The notes: generated by a model from the letters alone, not told the origin. A stretch of DNA of 64,000 bases from Nocardia huaxiensis (GCF_013744875.1 NZ_CP059399.1:8275911-8339910); one strand, 5' to 3'. Positions 53,826 through 61,191 are shown, counted from the stretch's first letter. Numbers and translations: made by a program.

Positions 53826-56780
53826 TCAACGCCCTGACTTATCGAAACCCGAAGGCGGATGGATCACACGAACATTCGGATTATTCGCATAGTTCGCGAA
53901 TACCATCTGAGCCTGCGCTTCCGAGGCAGCCACAAAGACCACTTCTTGAGTCTGATATTTTCTATTGAAGGCCAATTTGTTATCAATAGTATTGAATATG
54001 TCACCCAGAGGCCCGAACACTGGAGATCCCGTTGCATCGACAGATCGCACCTCTACTATCTTGCCGTCCTTCCAAGTCACTCGGATCATATCCGCAGTGG
54101 TTCCCGTAACGGTATCTGCAATCACCGCCTTCGGAACATCACCCCTGATCGGGTTCACCGTGTCGATTATCGGATCCGCCTGAAAGTAATAGCGACTCCC
54201 CGAGCCACCACCGCCGTGATAGTACCTACCAGCCTGCCTGAGCTGATTATTCAAATGGCTGAAAGCTGCTTCGGCATCGGGATTATCGCCCCTTGCTCCA
54301 ATCTTGTGCGGTACTCCATTCGCGTCTACAAAGAACTTTTCACCGCCACTACTGTGCTCTTTCAGCGGCCGCTTAAGGCGCGGGTCGGCGACATCGATCC
54401 TGGGAACCGGCTTTCCCTTGGGCGTCGTATAGATAGGATACGCAGTTGCGTTTGGAGGGTTCGACGCAGGTCCACCGCCAGGTCTCCTGCTTGAAAAATT
54501 GGCCGGCCGACGGATCCAGTTAATGATTCCGCCTGAACCATCACCAGACGCTCGCGGCCCTGCCTGCTCTGGGAGAAGCAGCTTGCCGTCGAGCCAGTTT
54601 TTGTTACTGCGACCCAGCAGCATGTCGACAAAGCCTTCGGCCAGGGCCGGCTGTACCCCGCCTGACGGCCCTGGCCGATCTCGGAAGACTTCCTTTACGG
54701 CGACCTTTACCGAACTGGTCATTGACGCTGTAGTTTTGCCCAGTGCAGCTCCGCCTGCCTGCACAGTTCGCACTGCGGTTTGCACCATCCGGGCAGCGGC
54801 GGCTGTCGCGGCGTTCGAAGCGACAATCCCCGAACCCGCAATACCTCCTCCGATATCAAGCGACGTGCCAAGCCTTGGCGGAGCGCTTCGCCCTTTAGGA
54901 CCGACAAACATGAGAGCGACCATGGTGGCGGTGGCAGTTGCCGATCCCCAGGGGTCCTTCTTCCATACTTCTCGCGACCTTCCGGTCACGTCCTGAAGCA
55001 ATTCGCCGGCACGACCAGGCGGCTGGTAGGTCGTACCAATGCTTCCATTGGGCATTACCCGCATGGAGCTGAGGCCGGCCATCGCGTCCGTCATTTGTCC
55101 CGCCGTATATTTGACTAGTCCGACAACGGGCATGATGGTGCCCATCGCGATTGCGACAACCTCCGATTCACGATCCGGTGGCTGGTAGGTGGTCATCACT
55201 CCCGTGTCTGTGACTCGAATTGATGAAATTGCCCGCATGGAATCGTGAACTTTTCGGACCGGATACGAAATGAGTGTCCACCCAGCCTTTGCGAGACCTT
55301 CAACTACACTGGCCGGACCTAGAACCGCTTTCTCCCAGTTCGAAAGTCCGTCAGGGCGCTCGGTTCGCTCTATCTCTTTGCCATTCGGGTCCAATTTGAT
55401 GACCGTGAAGTTGGCGAGGAGGCGGCTGGTGTATCCATCAAGGGTGGTCGTATCTCGATACCAGTCTTCGGACTTTCCCGATTTTGGCGTGAATTCGTGG
55501 GTAGTTACGCCTTGGTGGTTGATGCGGTACGCATGAACACCATCAGAATTCTTCTCGATTCGCTGCATCGTGAACTGGTGGTTGCTGTCCGAAAAGACGC
55601 TCCACTGCCGGTTCTTGTCGTCTATGAACCACCCATCGCCAGCAGAATCCACCTGCATCGCAAGGCGAGAATTGACACCGCCCTGACCATTAGGCGAAAC
55701 AAGAGTAAGGCTTCTATTCCCGAGCAGATCGGTATGAACGTTGTTGTACAGGCCAAATTCGTTCCGGAGTCCTCGGGTGGCGCCGACAAGAACACCGTTC
55801 GAATCGTATGAATTTCCGTATGGCTCGGACCAATCCGAAGTCGCGCCGGATATGCGGTCCGGCGCACCTGACGTTGAACTACCCGGCTGGAAAGATTGAA
55901 TGTATGCTTCCGCTTCGGCAGTTTCCTTATCCAGGTAGGAAGCCTTTCCGGTCGAATCGTTGTTCCACCGCTGGTAACCACCTCGGCCGTTCGCGACCAC
56001 ACGCGAGAAGGTGATCGTGCCATCTGCGTTGTAGATGACTTGATCGACAGTGTTCGTGCCATTCCCGATTGGGATTGTGTTCACCCTCCGGATCCCGTTG
56101 GGCAAGATCTCTTCCCAGGTATCGCCCTCCACATGGCTGCCGATAACCGGCAGACCGAAGATGTGCTCATCAGCGCCGGCGGGCTGGGTGACAACCGCCG
56201 CAGGAGTTACTGGCTGCGATTGGTTCGCGCCATGTGAGGCCGCCTCTTGCTGGCCGGACTGAGGAACCTGCTGTTGCGAATTCGGTGCCTGTTGCTGCGC
56301 CGGCTGTTGTGGGACTACAGCGGGTTGCTGTGGCACCGGATTCGGATCTGTGCTCGGCTTCTCCGGCTTAGGCCAAAGATCCTCGGGTCCACCGATATTC
56401 GGTCGAGGCTGGTTGGGATTGAGTCCGGGGAAGAGTATTCCCATCTCGGGCGAGATATCGGGCTTCGTGGGTGACGTTCCTCCCGGACCGCCGGGATCGG
56501 CAGGTGATTGCAGAGCTGGCCCGGGGAGACCGATCGGCGATGCCTTCGCTGGAGCGGCGAGTGAATCCAGTGTCAGGGTCTCGGCGTTCCGGATGCGTGT
56601 CAGGAGCTGGACGGCGGCGGCACCGTCCTTGACGTCGTGGTTGTAGACATTGCCGCTGCCGCCTGTTGCACGGGCTTTGATCGGCTGTGCGATTCCGCTG
56701 CCTGTCAAGCGATTCCACGCGGCGGAGCTCACCCAGGAGGGTGTGCCATCCGTCCCGGTCGAAGTGATCGCCATGATCAC
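53826..56780 (-). CDS. Large polymorphic-toxin-like protein with novel C-terminal domain
   Basis: A 984-residue protein (982 from ATG 56774). N-terminus GTPSWVSSAAWNRLTG and NVYNHDVKDGAAAVQLLTRI then RNAETLTL, shared with the EndoU toxin. A Pro/Gln linker, a YD-like beta-rich region (about 200-450) and a hydrophobic segment follow. The C-terminal 180 residues differ from EndoU: HSSGGEKFFVDANGVPHKIG, NPDAEAAFSHLNNQLRQAGR and TADMIRVTWKDGKIVEVRSV, the last resembling a D-ExK-like nuclease core only loosely. GTG 56780 overlaps the preceding stop (GTGA). The catalytic type is unknown; the N-terminal match and adjacent immunity-like gene argue for a toxin. Confidence 0.72.
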   Translation of the reverse strand: MIMAITSTGTDGTPSWVSSAAWNRLTGSGIAQPIKARATGGSGNVYNHDVKDGAAAVQLLTRIRNAETLTLDSLAAPAKASPIGLPGPALQSPADPGGPGGTSPTKPDISPEMGILFPGLNPNQPRPNIGGPEDLWPKPEKPSTDPNPVPQQPAVVPQQPAQQQAPNSQQQVPQSGQQEAASHGANQSQPVTPAAVVTQPAGADEHIFGLPVIGSHVEGDTWEEILPNGIRRVNTIPIGNGTNTVDQVIYNADGTITFSRVVANGRGGYQRWNNDSTGKASYLDKETAEAEAYIQSFQPGSSTSGAPDRISGATSDWSEPYGNSYDSNGVLVGATRGLRNEFGLYNNVHTDLLGNRSLTLVSPNGQGGVNSRLAMQVDSAGDGWFIDDKNRQWSVFSDSNHQFTMQRIEKNSDGVHAYRINHQGVTTHEFTPKSGKSEDWYRDTTTLDGYTSRLLANFTVIKLDPNGKEIERTERPDGLSNWEKAVLGPASVVEGLAKAGWTLISYPVRKVHDSMRAISSIRVTDTGVMTTYQPPDRESEVVAIAMGTIMPVVGLVKYTAGQMTDAMAGLSSMRVMPNGSIGTTYQPPGRAGELLQDVTGRSREVWKKDPWGSATATATMVALMFVGPKGRSAPPRLGTSLDIGGGIAGSGIVASNAATAAAARMVQTAVRTVQAGGAALGKTTASMTSSVKVAVKEVFRDRPGPSGGVQPALAEGFVDMLLGRSNKNWLDGKLLLPEQAGPRASGDGSGGIINWIRRPANFSSRRPGGGPASNPPNATAYPIYTTPKGKPVPRIDVADPRLKRPLKEHSSGGEKFFVDANGVPHKIGARGDNPDAEAAFSHLNNQLRQAGRYYHGGGGSGSRYYFQADPIIDTVNPIRGDVPKAVIADTVTGTTADMIRVTWKDGKIVEVRSVDATGSPVFGPLGDIFNTIDNKLAFNRKYQTQEVVFVAASEAQAQMVFANYANNPNVRVIHPPSGFDKSGR

Positions 56781-57391
56781 TCCTCACGGGAGCGCCGGGC
56801 TTGTTCGATGCGGTGGCGCAGCTCGTCGACGATGCCGGCGTAGGCGTCGGTTTTGGTGGGGGCTTCGAAGGCGAGGCCGCGGGGGTGGGTGGCGGACCAG
56901 AGGCCTTCGTCGGTTTGTTTGACCTGGATTTCTTCGAGGTTGTAGAAGTCTTCGGGGTCTGGGGCGGGCCAGTTGCCTTCGGCGTCTTTGGTGATGTGGA
57001 TGCCGGTGTCGAAGACGCCGGGCTGGCCGCCGGGGGTGGCGGACCAGCGGATTTCTTCGAGTTCGGGGTGGACTCTGACGCCGCGCTTTACGAGGTATTC
57101 GGCTACTCGGGTGGCTTGTTTGATGCTGGTTACGGTGGGGTCGGCCAGTTTTCGGCCTACCTCGCTTCGCCATTCCGGGAGGTGGATTACCGAGAGTTCT
57201 TCGGCGAGGGCTCGGACTTCGGGGTCGAGCTGTTCGGGCTCGCGGGGTTCTGCGAGCTTGCCGGAGAGGGACTGTTGGATGAGGGCCAGGAATTCGGGGG
57301 TAACCAGTTGGCCCGTATCGGTTTTAACGTAGTCCGAAGGGGGCTGGTGGTTGCCGAAGCGGATGGATTCGACGATTTCCTTTTCGGGCAT
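56777..57391 (-). CDS. Putative adaptor or chaperone coupled to the second toxin
   Basis: A 204-residue acidic protein (LVTPEFLALIQQSLSGKLAE; IHLPEWRSEVGRKLADPTVT; IKQATRVAEYLVKRGVRVHP; ending HRIEQARRSREE). Its stop overlaps the toxin start by four bases, so translation is coupled. Small acidic genes just before large toxins in other secretion or particle systems are often chaperones or adaptors, and that is my inference here; similar proteins also occur as accessory proteins in actinophages. No motif is recognised. It is separated from the holin-like genes by a strong hairpin. Confidence 0.55.
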   Translation of the reverse strand: MPEKEIVESIRFGNHQPPSDYVKTDTGQLVTPEFLALIQQSLSGKLAEPREPEQLDPEVRALAEELSVIHLPEWRSEVGRKLADPTVTSIKQATRVAEYLVKRGVRVHPELEEIRWSATPGGQPGVFDTGIHITKDAEGNWPAPDPEDFYNLEEIQVKQTDEGLWSATHPRGLAFEAPTKTDAYAGIVDELRHRIEQARRSREE

Positions 57392-57469
57392 CGGGTATCA
57401 GGGCCTTCCGGACGTGGGCATGGGGAGATCCCGATGCCCTGGGGAGGCTCGGGATTCGGGGAGGTGGGT

Positions 57470-57511
57470 GGGTCCCGCCCCCGGGCGAGGGGGGCGTCGG
57501 GGGCGGGACCC
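57470..57511 (-). terminator. Strong hairpin upstream of the toxin-2 unit
   Basis: Perfect 14-bp stem GGGTCCCGCCCCCG (57470-57483) paired with 57498-57511. It separates holin-like genes (ending 57682) from the coupled gene at 57391. The rest of 57392-57681 shows no gene. Confidence 0.7.
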
Positions 57512-57681
57512 GTTGCGCCCCTTGCGCTTCGACCGGTGTCTGCGACCGCGGTTCCACCTGCGGGAGAGACGGGAGCGGAAGGGGCGGGCATGCGGCGAGC
57601 TCTGAACCCGCGTTCAAACCTGTGGAGGTGTTCCGGGGGCGTGCCGCATGGGCTGGGATGACGGCGAAAAGTGTTGGGCCG

Positions 57682-57978
57682 TCAGATTTCTTCTTCGAGG
57701 GTGGTGGGGATGGTGTACTTCGCCTGGGGTGGTTCCTGGCCGGGGACGTGCAGCCTGAGGAAGGCGAGCAATTCGTCAATGTGACGTTGCAGGGCGCGGA
57801 TCAGGCGGATGGCGTCGCGGAAGCGGCGTTGGTCGCTGGCGGCTTGATCTTCAAGGGCCGCAACGCGTTCACGCAGTTTGGCTACCTCGCGGGCCTGCCA
57901 GGCGGTGACTGCGCCGATCACTGTGGCGACTGCTACGCCGAGTGCTTGCACCAGGTCGGGGTTCAGCCATGACTGCAT
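57682..57978 (-). CDS. Membrane-anchored coiled-coil protein of the lysis cluster
   Basis: A 98-residue protein with one N-terminal transmembrane helix (LVQALGVAVATVIGAVTAWQ) followed by a coiled coil (VAKLRERVAALEDQAASDQR; LIRALQRHIDELLAFLRLH). This resembles small membrane proteins found beside holins in actinophage lysis clusters. Start and upstream stop abut (TGAATG). It could be a holin partner, antiholin or spanin-like linker. Confidence 0.62.
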   Translation of the reverse strand: MQSWLNPDLVQALGVAVATVIGAVTAWQAREVAKLRERVAALEDQAASDQRRFRDAIRLIRALQRHIDELLAFLRLHVPGQEPPQAKYTIPTTLEEEI

Positions 57979-58188
57979 TCAGGCTTCACCGTCCGGGCTG
58001 GCCAGCGGGGTGACGGCCGGTCTGATGAGGGCGCCGGCCAGCACGGGGGTGAGCAGGCCGTAGAGGGTAAGTGCGGCTTCTACCCAGTCGGTGTTCACTT
58101 GGCGGCCGAGGAGGTAGGCGGCTACGCCGGTGATGGCGACCAGGACCGAACGCACCAGGGCGGGTTCGGGAACCTTGTTGATTCGCAT
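57979..58188 (-). CDS. Two-helix holin-like protein
   Basis: A 69-residue protein (MRINKVPEPALVRSVLVAIT) with two transmembrane segments, about residues 10-30 (ALVRSVLVAITGVAAYLLG) and 38-58 (VEAALTLYGLLTPVLAGALI), a short turn and an acidic tail. This is a typical small actinophage holin, which permeabilises the membrane so that LysA reaches the wall. ATG 58188 with GAAGGAAAC upstream is preferred over a start at 58212. LysA lies 18 kb away at the other end of the cassette. Confidence 0.7.
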   Translation of the reverse strand: MRINKVPEPALVRSVLVAITGVAAYLLGRQVNTDWVEAALTLYGLLTPVLAGALIRPAVTPLASPDGEA

Positions 58189-58254
58189 GATGTTTCCTTC
58201 CGGCGGAATCACGGTCCCCTGTTGCGGCTATCGAAAGCGGGGGACTTGGGTGGA

Positions 58255-58344
58255 CTACGCGATGATCGCGACAAGGGCGGCCAGTACCTGGGTGGTGAGA
58301 CTGGCGATTGTGATCCACTGATCCGCGGTGAGACCGAAAATCAT
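58255..58344 (-). CDS. 29-residue single-helix membrane peptide
   Basis: ATG 58344 with GAGGAG eight bases upstream opens MIFGLTADQWITIASLTTQV then LAALVAIIA and a TAG stop. Almost the whole chain is one hydrophobic helix. Its good ribosome binding site and location just upstream of the holin-like genes in the same direction support a real gene. A holin modulator is a reasonable guess. Confidence 0.6.
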   Translation of the reverse strand: MIFGLTADQWITIASLTTQVLAALVAIIA

Positions 58345-58386
58345 TAGTATTTCTCCTCATTCGAGAATTGGGATGTCCGCTAACGA

Positions 58387-58423
58387 CAGAACCCCCGGTC
58401 CCGGATAGGGATCGAGGGTTCTG
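58387..58423 (-). terminator. Hairpin upstream of the holin-like genes
   Basis: CAGAACCC (58387-58394) pairs exactly with 58416-58423, with further internal pairing. It lies between the small Cys-containing gene (58555) and the 29-residue peptide gene. Confidence 0.5.
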
Positions 58424-58554
58424 GGCACGTGTGGAGGACTGCGAGTTGTGAAACTCGTTGTCTGAGAGTTGATTTCCCGGCGAGTTCGGGATGAAGGCGC
58501 AACTGTGGCGCTGCAACCATCTTGGCTTAAGCCGATCAAGGTTGTCAACACCCA

Positions 58555-58797
58555 CTATGAGGATTCATGAAAGTTGCTGGTAGATGGGTCTTTCCGGGTC
58601 GGGAATCGACGCGACGAATCGGGAACGATACGGCCGGCGGCGATCAGTGCTGCGAAGGCGGCCAGCTTGCGGGAGCAGCTGTCGGTGGTGCATTTGCGGT
58701 GGAGTCGCATGATTTCGTGTGCCAGTTCAGGCGTCAGAGCGGTAGTCGGTGCGGAATGGCTTGTCATATCGATCAATTGCGGCAGGGTGAAGTCCAT
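58555..58797 (-). CDS. Small conserved-type protein with CxxxxxC motif
   Basis: An 80-residue protein, MDFTLPQLIDMTSHSAPTTA, with a helical core EIMRLHRKCTTDSCSRKLAA followed by FAALIAAGRIVPDSS. The H-x2-C-x5-C-x-R pattern and AAGR-VPD ending are of a type common in small actinobacterial and actinophage proteins of unknown role; a metal site is possible. GGAG lies six bases upstream of ATG 58797. The gene is flanked by hairpins on both sides (58387-58423 and 58819-58854), so it may be a separate transcript. Confidence 0.55.
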   Translation of the reverse strand: MDFTLPQLIDMTSHSAPTTALTPELAHEIMRLHRKCTTDSCSRKLAAFAALIAAGRIVPDSSRRFPTRKDPSTSNFHESS

Positions 58798-58818
58798 CGG
58801 GAGCTCCTGTAACGACGA

Positions 58819-58854
58819 AGGCGGCCCGACCGCAGCATCTGCAGTCGGGCCGCC
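58819..58854 (-). terminator. Hairpin after the LysB-HTH operon
   Basis: Perfect 12-bp stem AGGCGGCCCGAC (58819-58830) with 58843-58854, just past the stop at 58878. Probable end of the lysB transcript. Confidence 0.65.
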
Positions 58855-58877
58855 TGGTTCAGTTGGTGGCTGCGTGG

Positions 58878-59609
58878 TCAGCCGGCCAGTCGCGCTTCGG
58901 CGCGGACGTGCCGGTGCGCACCTTGCGGCGCGGAGGAAGAGGTTCTCCGGCGGGCCGGGTAGCGCAGGTGGGCATCGAGAACGGGGCCGACCTCGAACAA
59001 CTCGGGCCAGTCGGGGGCCCAGGGGCCTGGGACGGGGGCGATTTTTCCCGACTCCTTCAGGGTTCGAACTCGGCGGGCTGTGAGGTTTCGGAAGGGTACG
59101 CCCAATTGCTTTGCGAGGGTGGCGATTCCGTTTGCGTTGAGGCGGGCCACGCGGGCTGCTTCGATGGCGGCGTCGTTGATTACGGGCTTGTTGGAGGGTG
59201 GGCAGACGACGCGTTCTGCGGCTTCTACTGCTGCGCGAATCTCGTCCGGGGCGGATTCGGCGCCTTCGGTCATGGCCAGGGCGATGAGGTTTCGGTTGAG
59301 CCAGCGGGCCAGGTCGGGGGTTGAGGTGGGGCCCGAATAGGTGAGGGCGCGCTGTTCGCAGATGAGGCGGACCCAGGAGACGATTATCGCGTGTAGGTGG
59401 TCGCGGACCTGGGCGGCGACTGTGCTGTACGGGAGGGGCTGGTCGCCGGAGCGGGACTTGAGGCGGTAGTTGGGGTCGCCCAGGCGGGCTCGGCCGGTGA
59501 ATGCGTCTTCGAGATCTGCTGTGAGGCTGGGGATTTCACTCAGTAGGCGGGAGAGGTCGCGGAGTTCTTCGGGGGTCAGGTAGAGGTGGTCCGGGGTGTA
59601 GTGGGGCAT
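58878..59609 (-). CDS. Phage protein with C-terminal HTH-like segment
   Basis: A 243-residue protein, MPHYTPDHLYLTPEELRDLS; a helical N-terminal domain with LPYSTVAAQVRDHLHAIIVS and a C-terminal helix-turn-helix-like segment (ANGIATLAKQLGVPFRNLTA, RRVRTLKESGKI), similar in type to DNA-binding proteins of actinophages. The ATG overlaps the lysB stop (TGATG). A longer reading to 59987 is an Arg/Pro/His-rich shadow of lysB. Candidate regulator of the lysis or tail genes; a small-terminase-like role is unlikely with no large terminase. Confidence 0.6.
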   Translation of the reverse strand: MPHYTPDHLYLTPEELRDLSRLLSEIPSLTADLEDAFTGRARLGDPNYRLKSRSGDQPLPYSTVAAQVRDHLHAIIVSWVRLICEQRALTYSGPTSTPDLARWLNRNLIALAMTEGAESAPDEIRAAVEAAERVVCPPSNKPVINDAAIEAARVARLNANGIATLAKQLGVPFRNLTARRVRTLKESGKIAPVPGPWAPDWPELFEVGPVLDAHLRYPARRRTSSSAPQGAHRHVRAEARLAG

Positions 59610-60349
59610 CAGGCGACCTCTCGGTTGATGGTTTCGGCGAGGCGGGTGGTGTGGCCTAGGCGGACGTAGTCGGTGGTGTGGCGGCCGTCGAACAGGTAGC
59701 CGCGGGCCCAGGCGAGGACGCCTGCCCAGGTGGTCCAGTTCTTGGGGGACCACCAGCGTTGGAAGCGCTGGTTGAGGGCGACGTCTATGAGGCTTTGGCC
59801 CCAGCGGGTCATGGCGGACGGGCTGGACATGGAGTAGTAGGCCGAGAGGTCGGCGATCAGGCGGAGGGCGTTGCCTGGCGGGAGGGAGGTGATCGGATCG
59901 CCTTCTGCGGCAGCCCAATACGTGGGGATGTAGGGGATCCAGCGCTGGCCGGCGATGCCGTAGCCGCCGGGGTCCTGGTCGATGCACTGGCCGGCGGGGC
60001 GCAGGGGGTCGGCGATGAGGGCGCAGGCGATGACGTCCAGGTGCGGGAACAGGCCCTTGCCGATGTCGGCGGCCACGTCGCCGGCGATGGTGGCGCCCTG
60101 TGAATAACCCGCCAGGACAACGCGATTGGGGGTTGATTCGATGGCTTCGACCAAAGCTTTGCGGCCTGCGGCGAGGCTTTCGGCGTAGGAGACGTGGGTG
60201 CCGTAGTCGGCTGGGTAGGGGACCATGCGCGGGGCGAAGCGGGCGGGGTCGAGTGCTGCCGCGAAGGTGGCGGTTACGCCCTCGCCGTGGGGGTTCCAGG
60301 TGCCGCCGACGATCAGGACGTCGATGATTTCGGGGTGGGATTCGGTCAT
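59609..60349 (-). CDS. lysB: LysB-type mycolylarabinogalactan esterase
   Basis: A 246-residue serine esterase of the cutinase-like LysB family, which frees mycolic acids from arabinogalactan in mycolate-bearing bacteria and completes phage lysis. The nucleophile is Ser83 in GYSQGA. Asp151 (EGDPIT) and His224 (GRHTTDY) fit the other triad members. VLIVGGTWNPHGEG near the start is also typical. There is no signal peptide. ATG 60349 is used; a start at 60421 adds 24 residues without homology. Its presence shows the target has a mycolate outer membrane. It lies at the opposite end of the cassette from lysA. Confidence 0.88.
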   Translation of the reverse strand: MTESHPEIIDVLIVGGTWNPHGEGVTATFAAALDPARFAPRMVPYPADYGTHVSYAESLAAGRKALVEAIESTPNRVVLAGYSQGATIAGDVAADIGKGLFPHLDVIACALIADPLRPAGQCIDQDPGGYGIAGQRWIPYIPTYWAAAEGDPITSLPPGNALRLIADLSAYYSMSSPSAMTRWGQSLIDVALNQRFQRWWSPKNWTTWAGVLAWARGYLFDGRHTTDYVRLGHTTRLAETINREVA

Positions 60350-60517
60350 GGTTCGACCCCTTTCGGGCACGGTAAAGAGACGCAAAATTTGGGTTGCTGA
60401 AGGATCGCTGCGCGAGATCATTTGCGCGGCAACGCGTTAGTGATTCATCTCACATGAGGTTTGAAACGGGGGCATCTTCGCCGCCGCGGCGCGGCTTCGG
60501 ATGGGTCGAGTGGGCGC

Positions 60518-60742
60518 TCATGAGGCACCGCCCGGATGCGGAAGGAGCGCATCGACAGGGCAGTCGAGAGCGCGGGCGACGGTCACGAGTTCGGCGATCG
60601 TGAACGAGCTACGCCCGGCCAGTCGCCGTCGCAGCGCGGCATCCGGCATGCCGGTGCGTTCCACCAGGTCGGCTACGTCGACCCCCGCCCCGGACATGAC
60701 TCGCTGCACGCATTCCGCAACATCCGAGTCAATCTGTTCCAT
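60518..60742 (-). CDS. Small HTH regulator (Xre-like)
   Basis: A 74-residue protein with a helix-turn-helix-like fold (VMSGAGVDVADLVERTGMPD, AALRRRLAGRSSFTIAELVT) ending LDCPVDALLPHPGG. It is divergent from the Xre gene at 60842, with operator-like repeats between them, like a phage repressor pair. ATG 60742 is used; ATG 60754 is possible, and the palindrome 60757-60770 abuts it. A paralogue lies at 61769. Probable switch component for the cassette. Confidence 0.65.
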   Translation of the reverse strand: MEQIDSDVAECVQRVMSGAGVDVADLVERTGMPDAALRRRLAGRSSFTIAELVTVARALDCPVDALLPHPGGAS

Positions 60743-60756
60743 ACGGCACACCATAT

Positions 60757-60770
60757 GGTCCGTTTGGACC
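60757..60770. promoter_or_regulatory. Operator-like palindrome between divergent regulators
   Basis: GGTCC-GTTT-GGACC, exact arms. Related half- or full sites occur nearby: TCCGTTCGGACC at 60859-60870 and GGTCCGTATGGG at 60877-60888. The cluster suggests a switch of the cI/Cro kind for the two HTH genes. Confidence 0.6.
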
Positions 60771-60841
60771 TCTTGCAACCCCGAACGGAACATTAGGGTG
60801 ACCTTCGTAGGGGTACTTGGGACCTGCGGGAGGTTTTCGGC

Positions 60842-61141
60842 GTGTCGTTGCCGGAAATCCGTTCGGACCTCAGAATGGTCCGTATGGGCATGAACGAGAT
60901 GGCCTCGGAGGTCAACCGTGCGGTGGGGGCCGAGCTTTTGGCTGCACGGGCGCGCCGCAGGCTGACGCGTCGGGAGCTGGCCGACCTGACCGGTCTGGCG
61001 GTGAGCACTATCCAGCGCTTCGAGAACGGGGAACGGTCACCGGATATGAATCAGCTGTACGCGCTGTGTGAGGCGCTCGAGGTTCCGATGCGCGAATTCG
61101 TCGCAATGGCAATGCAGGACCTCGAGCGGCCGGAGAACTAG
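60842..61141 (+). CDS. Xre-family HTH regulator
   Basis: A 99-residue regulator. HTH_3 domain: ELLAARARRRLTRRELADLT, GLAVSTIQRFENGERSPDMN, QLYALCEALEVPMREFVAM. The N-terminal 30 residues precede the HTH. GTG 60842. It is divergent from the HTH gene at 60518, with repeats of GGTCCGTNNGG in between and within its first codons, so it probably controls its own promoter. Candidate cassette repressor or activator. Confidence 0.82.
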   Translation: MSLPEIRSDLRMVRMGMNEMASEVNRAVGAELLAARARRRLTRRELADLTGLAVSTIQRFENGERSPDMNQLYALCEALEVPMREFVAMAMQDLERPEN

Positions 61142-61165
61142 CAAACGTCGCTACGAACCTGAAAG

Positions 61166-61191
61166 CGCCTGGGCCGAGTACGGCTCAGGCG
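61166..61191 (+). terminator. Hairpin after the Xre gene
   Basis: CGCCTGGGCCG (61166-61176) pairs with 61181-61191 (one G-U), loop AGTA, 25 bp past the stop of the Xre gene. Confidence 0.65.

Larger units (their letters stand above)
35975..61141. mobile_element. Headless phage-tail-like cassette with lysis genes and two toxin-immunity pairs
   Basis: A phage-derived block on the minus strand: lysis genes (LysB, holin-like proteins, LysA), a complete-looking siphophage tail module (terminator, tube, frameshifted chaperones, tape-measure-like, Dit, Gp37-like, fibres) and two large toxins with immunity genes. Capsid, portal, head protease, terminase, integrase, sheath and replication genes are all absent, and chromosomal-type genes flank it (glycosyltransferase; cutC). 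This composition is known from F-type pyocins and monocins. Boundaries are approximate and no attachment sites were seen. A decayed prophage is the alternative. Confidence 0.7.

Noticed and set aside
59610..59987. N-terminal extension of the HTH protein to 59987
   Set aside because: Arg/Pro/His-rich shadow of lysB. The ATG at 59609 overlaps the lysB stop and starts normal sequence.
35975..61141. Contractile R-type tailocin or extracellular contractile injection system
   Set aside because: No sheath, baseplate wedge, spike or AAA ATPase gene is present. Tube, Dit, Gp37-like and frameshifted chaperones are of the siphophage type.
35975..61141. Ordinary inducible prophage
   Set aside because: No integrase, attachment repeat, tRNA, replication, capsid, portal or terminase gene is visible and the flanks look chromosomal. 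Kept as the alternative if head genes are found elsewhere.
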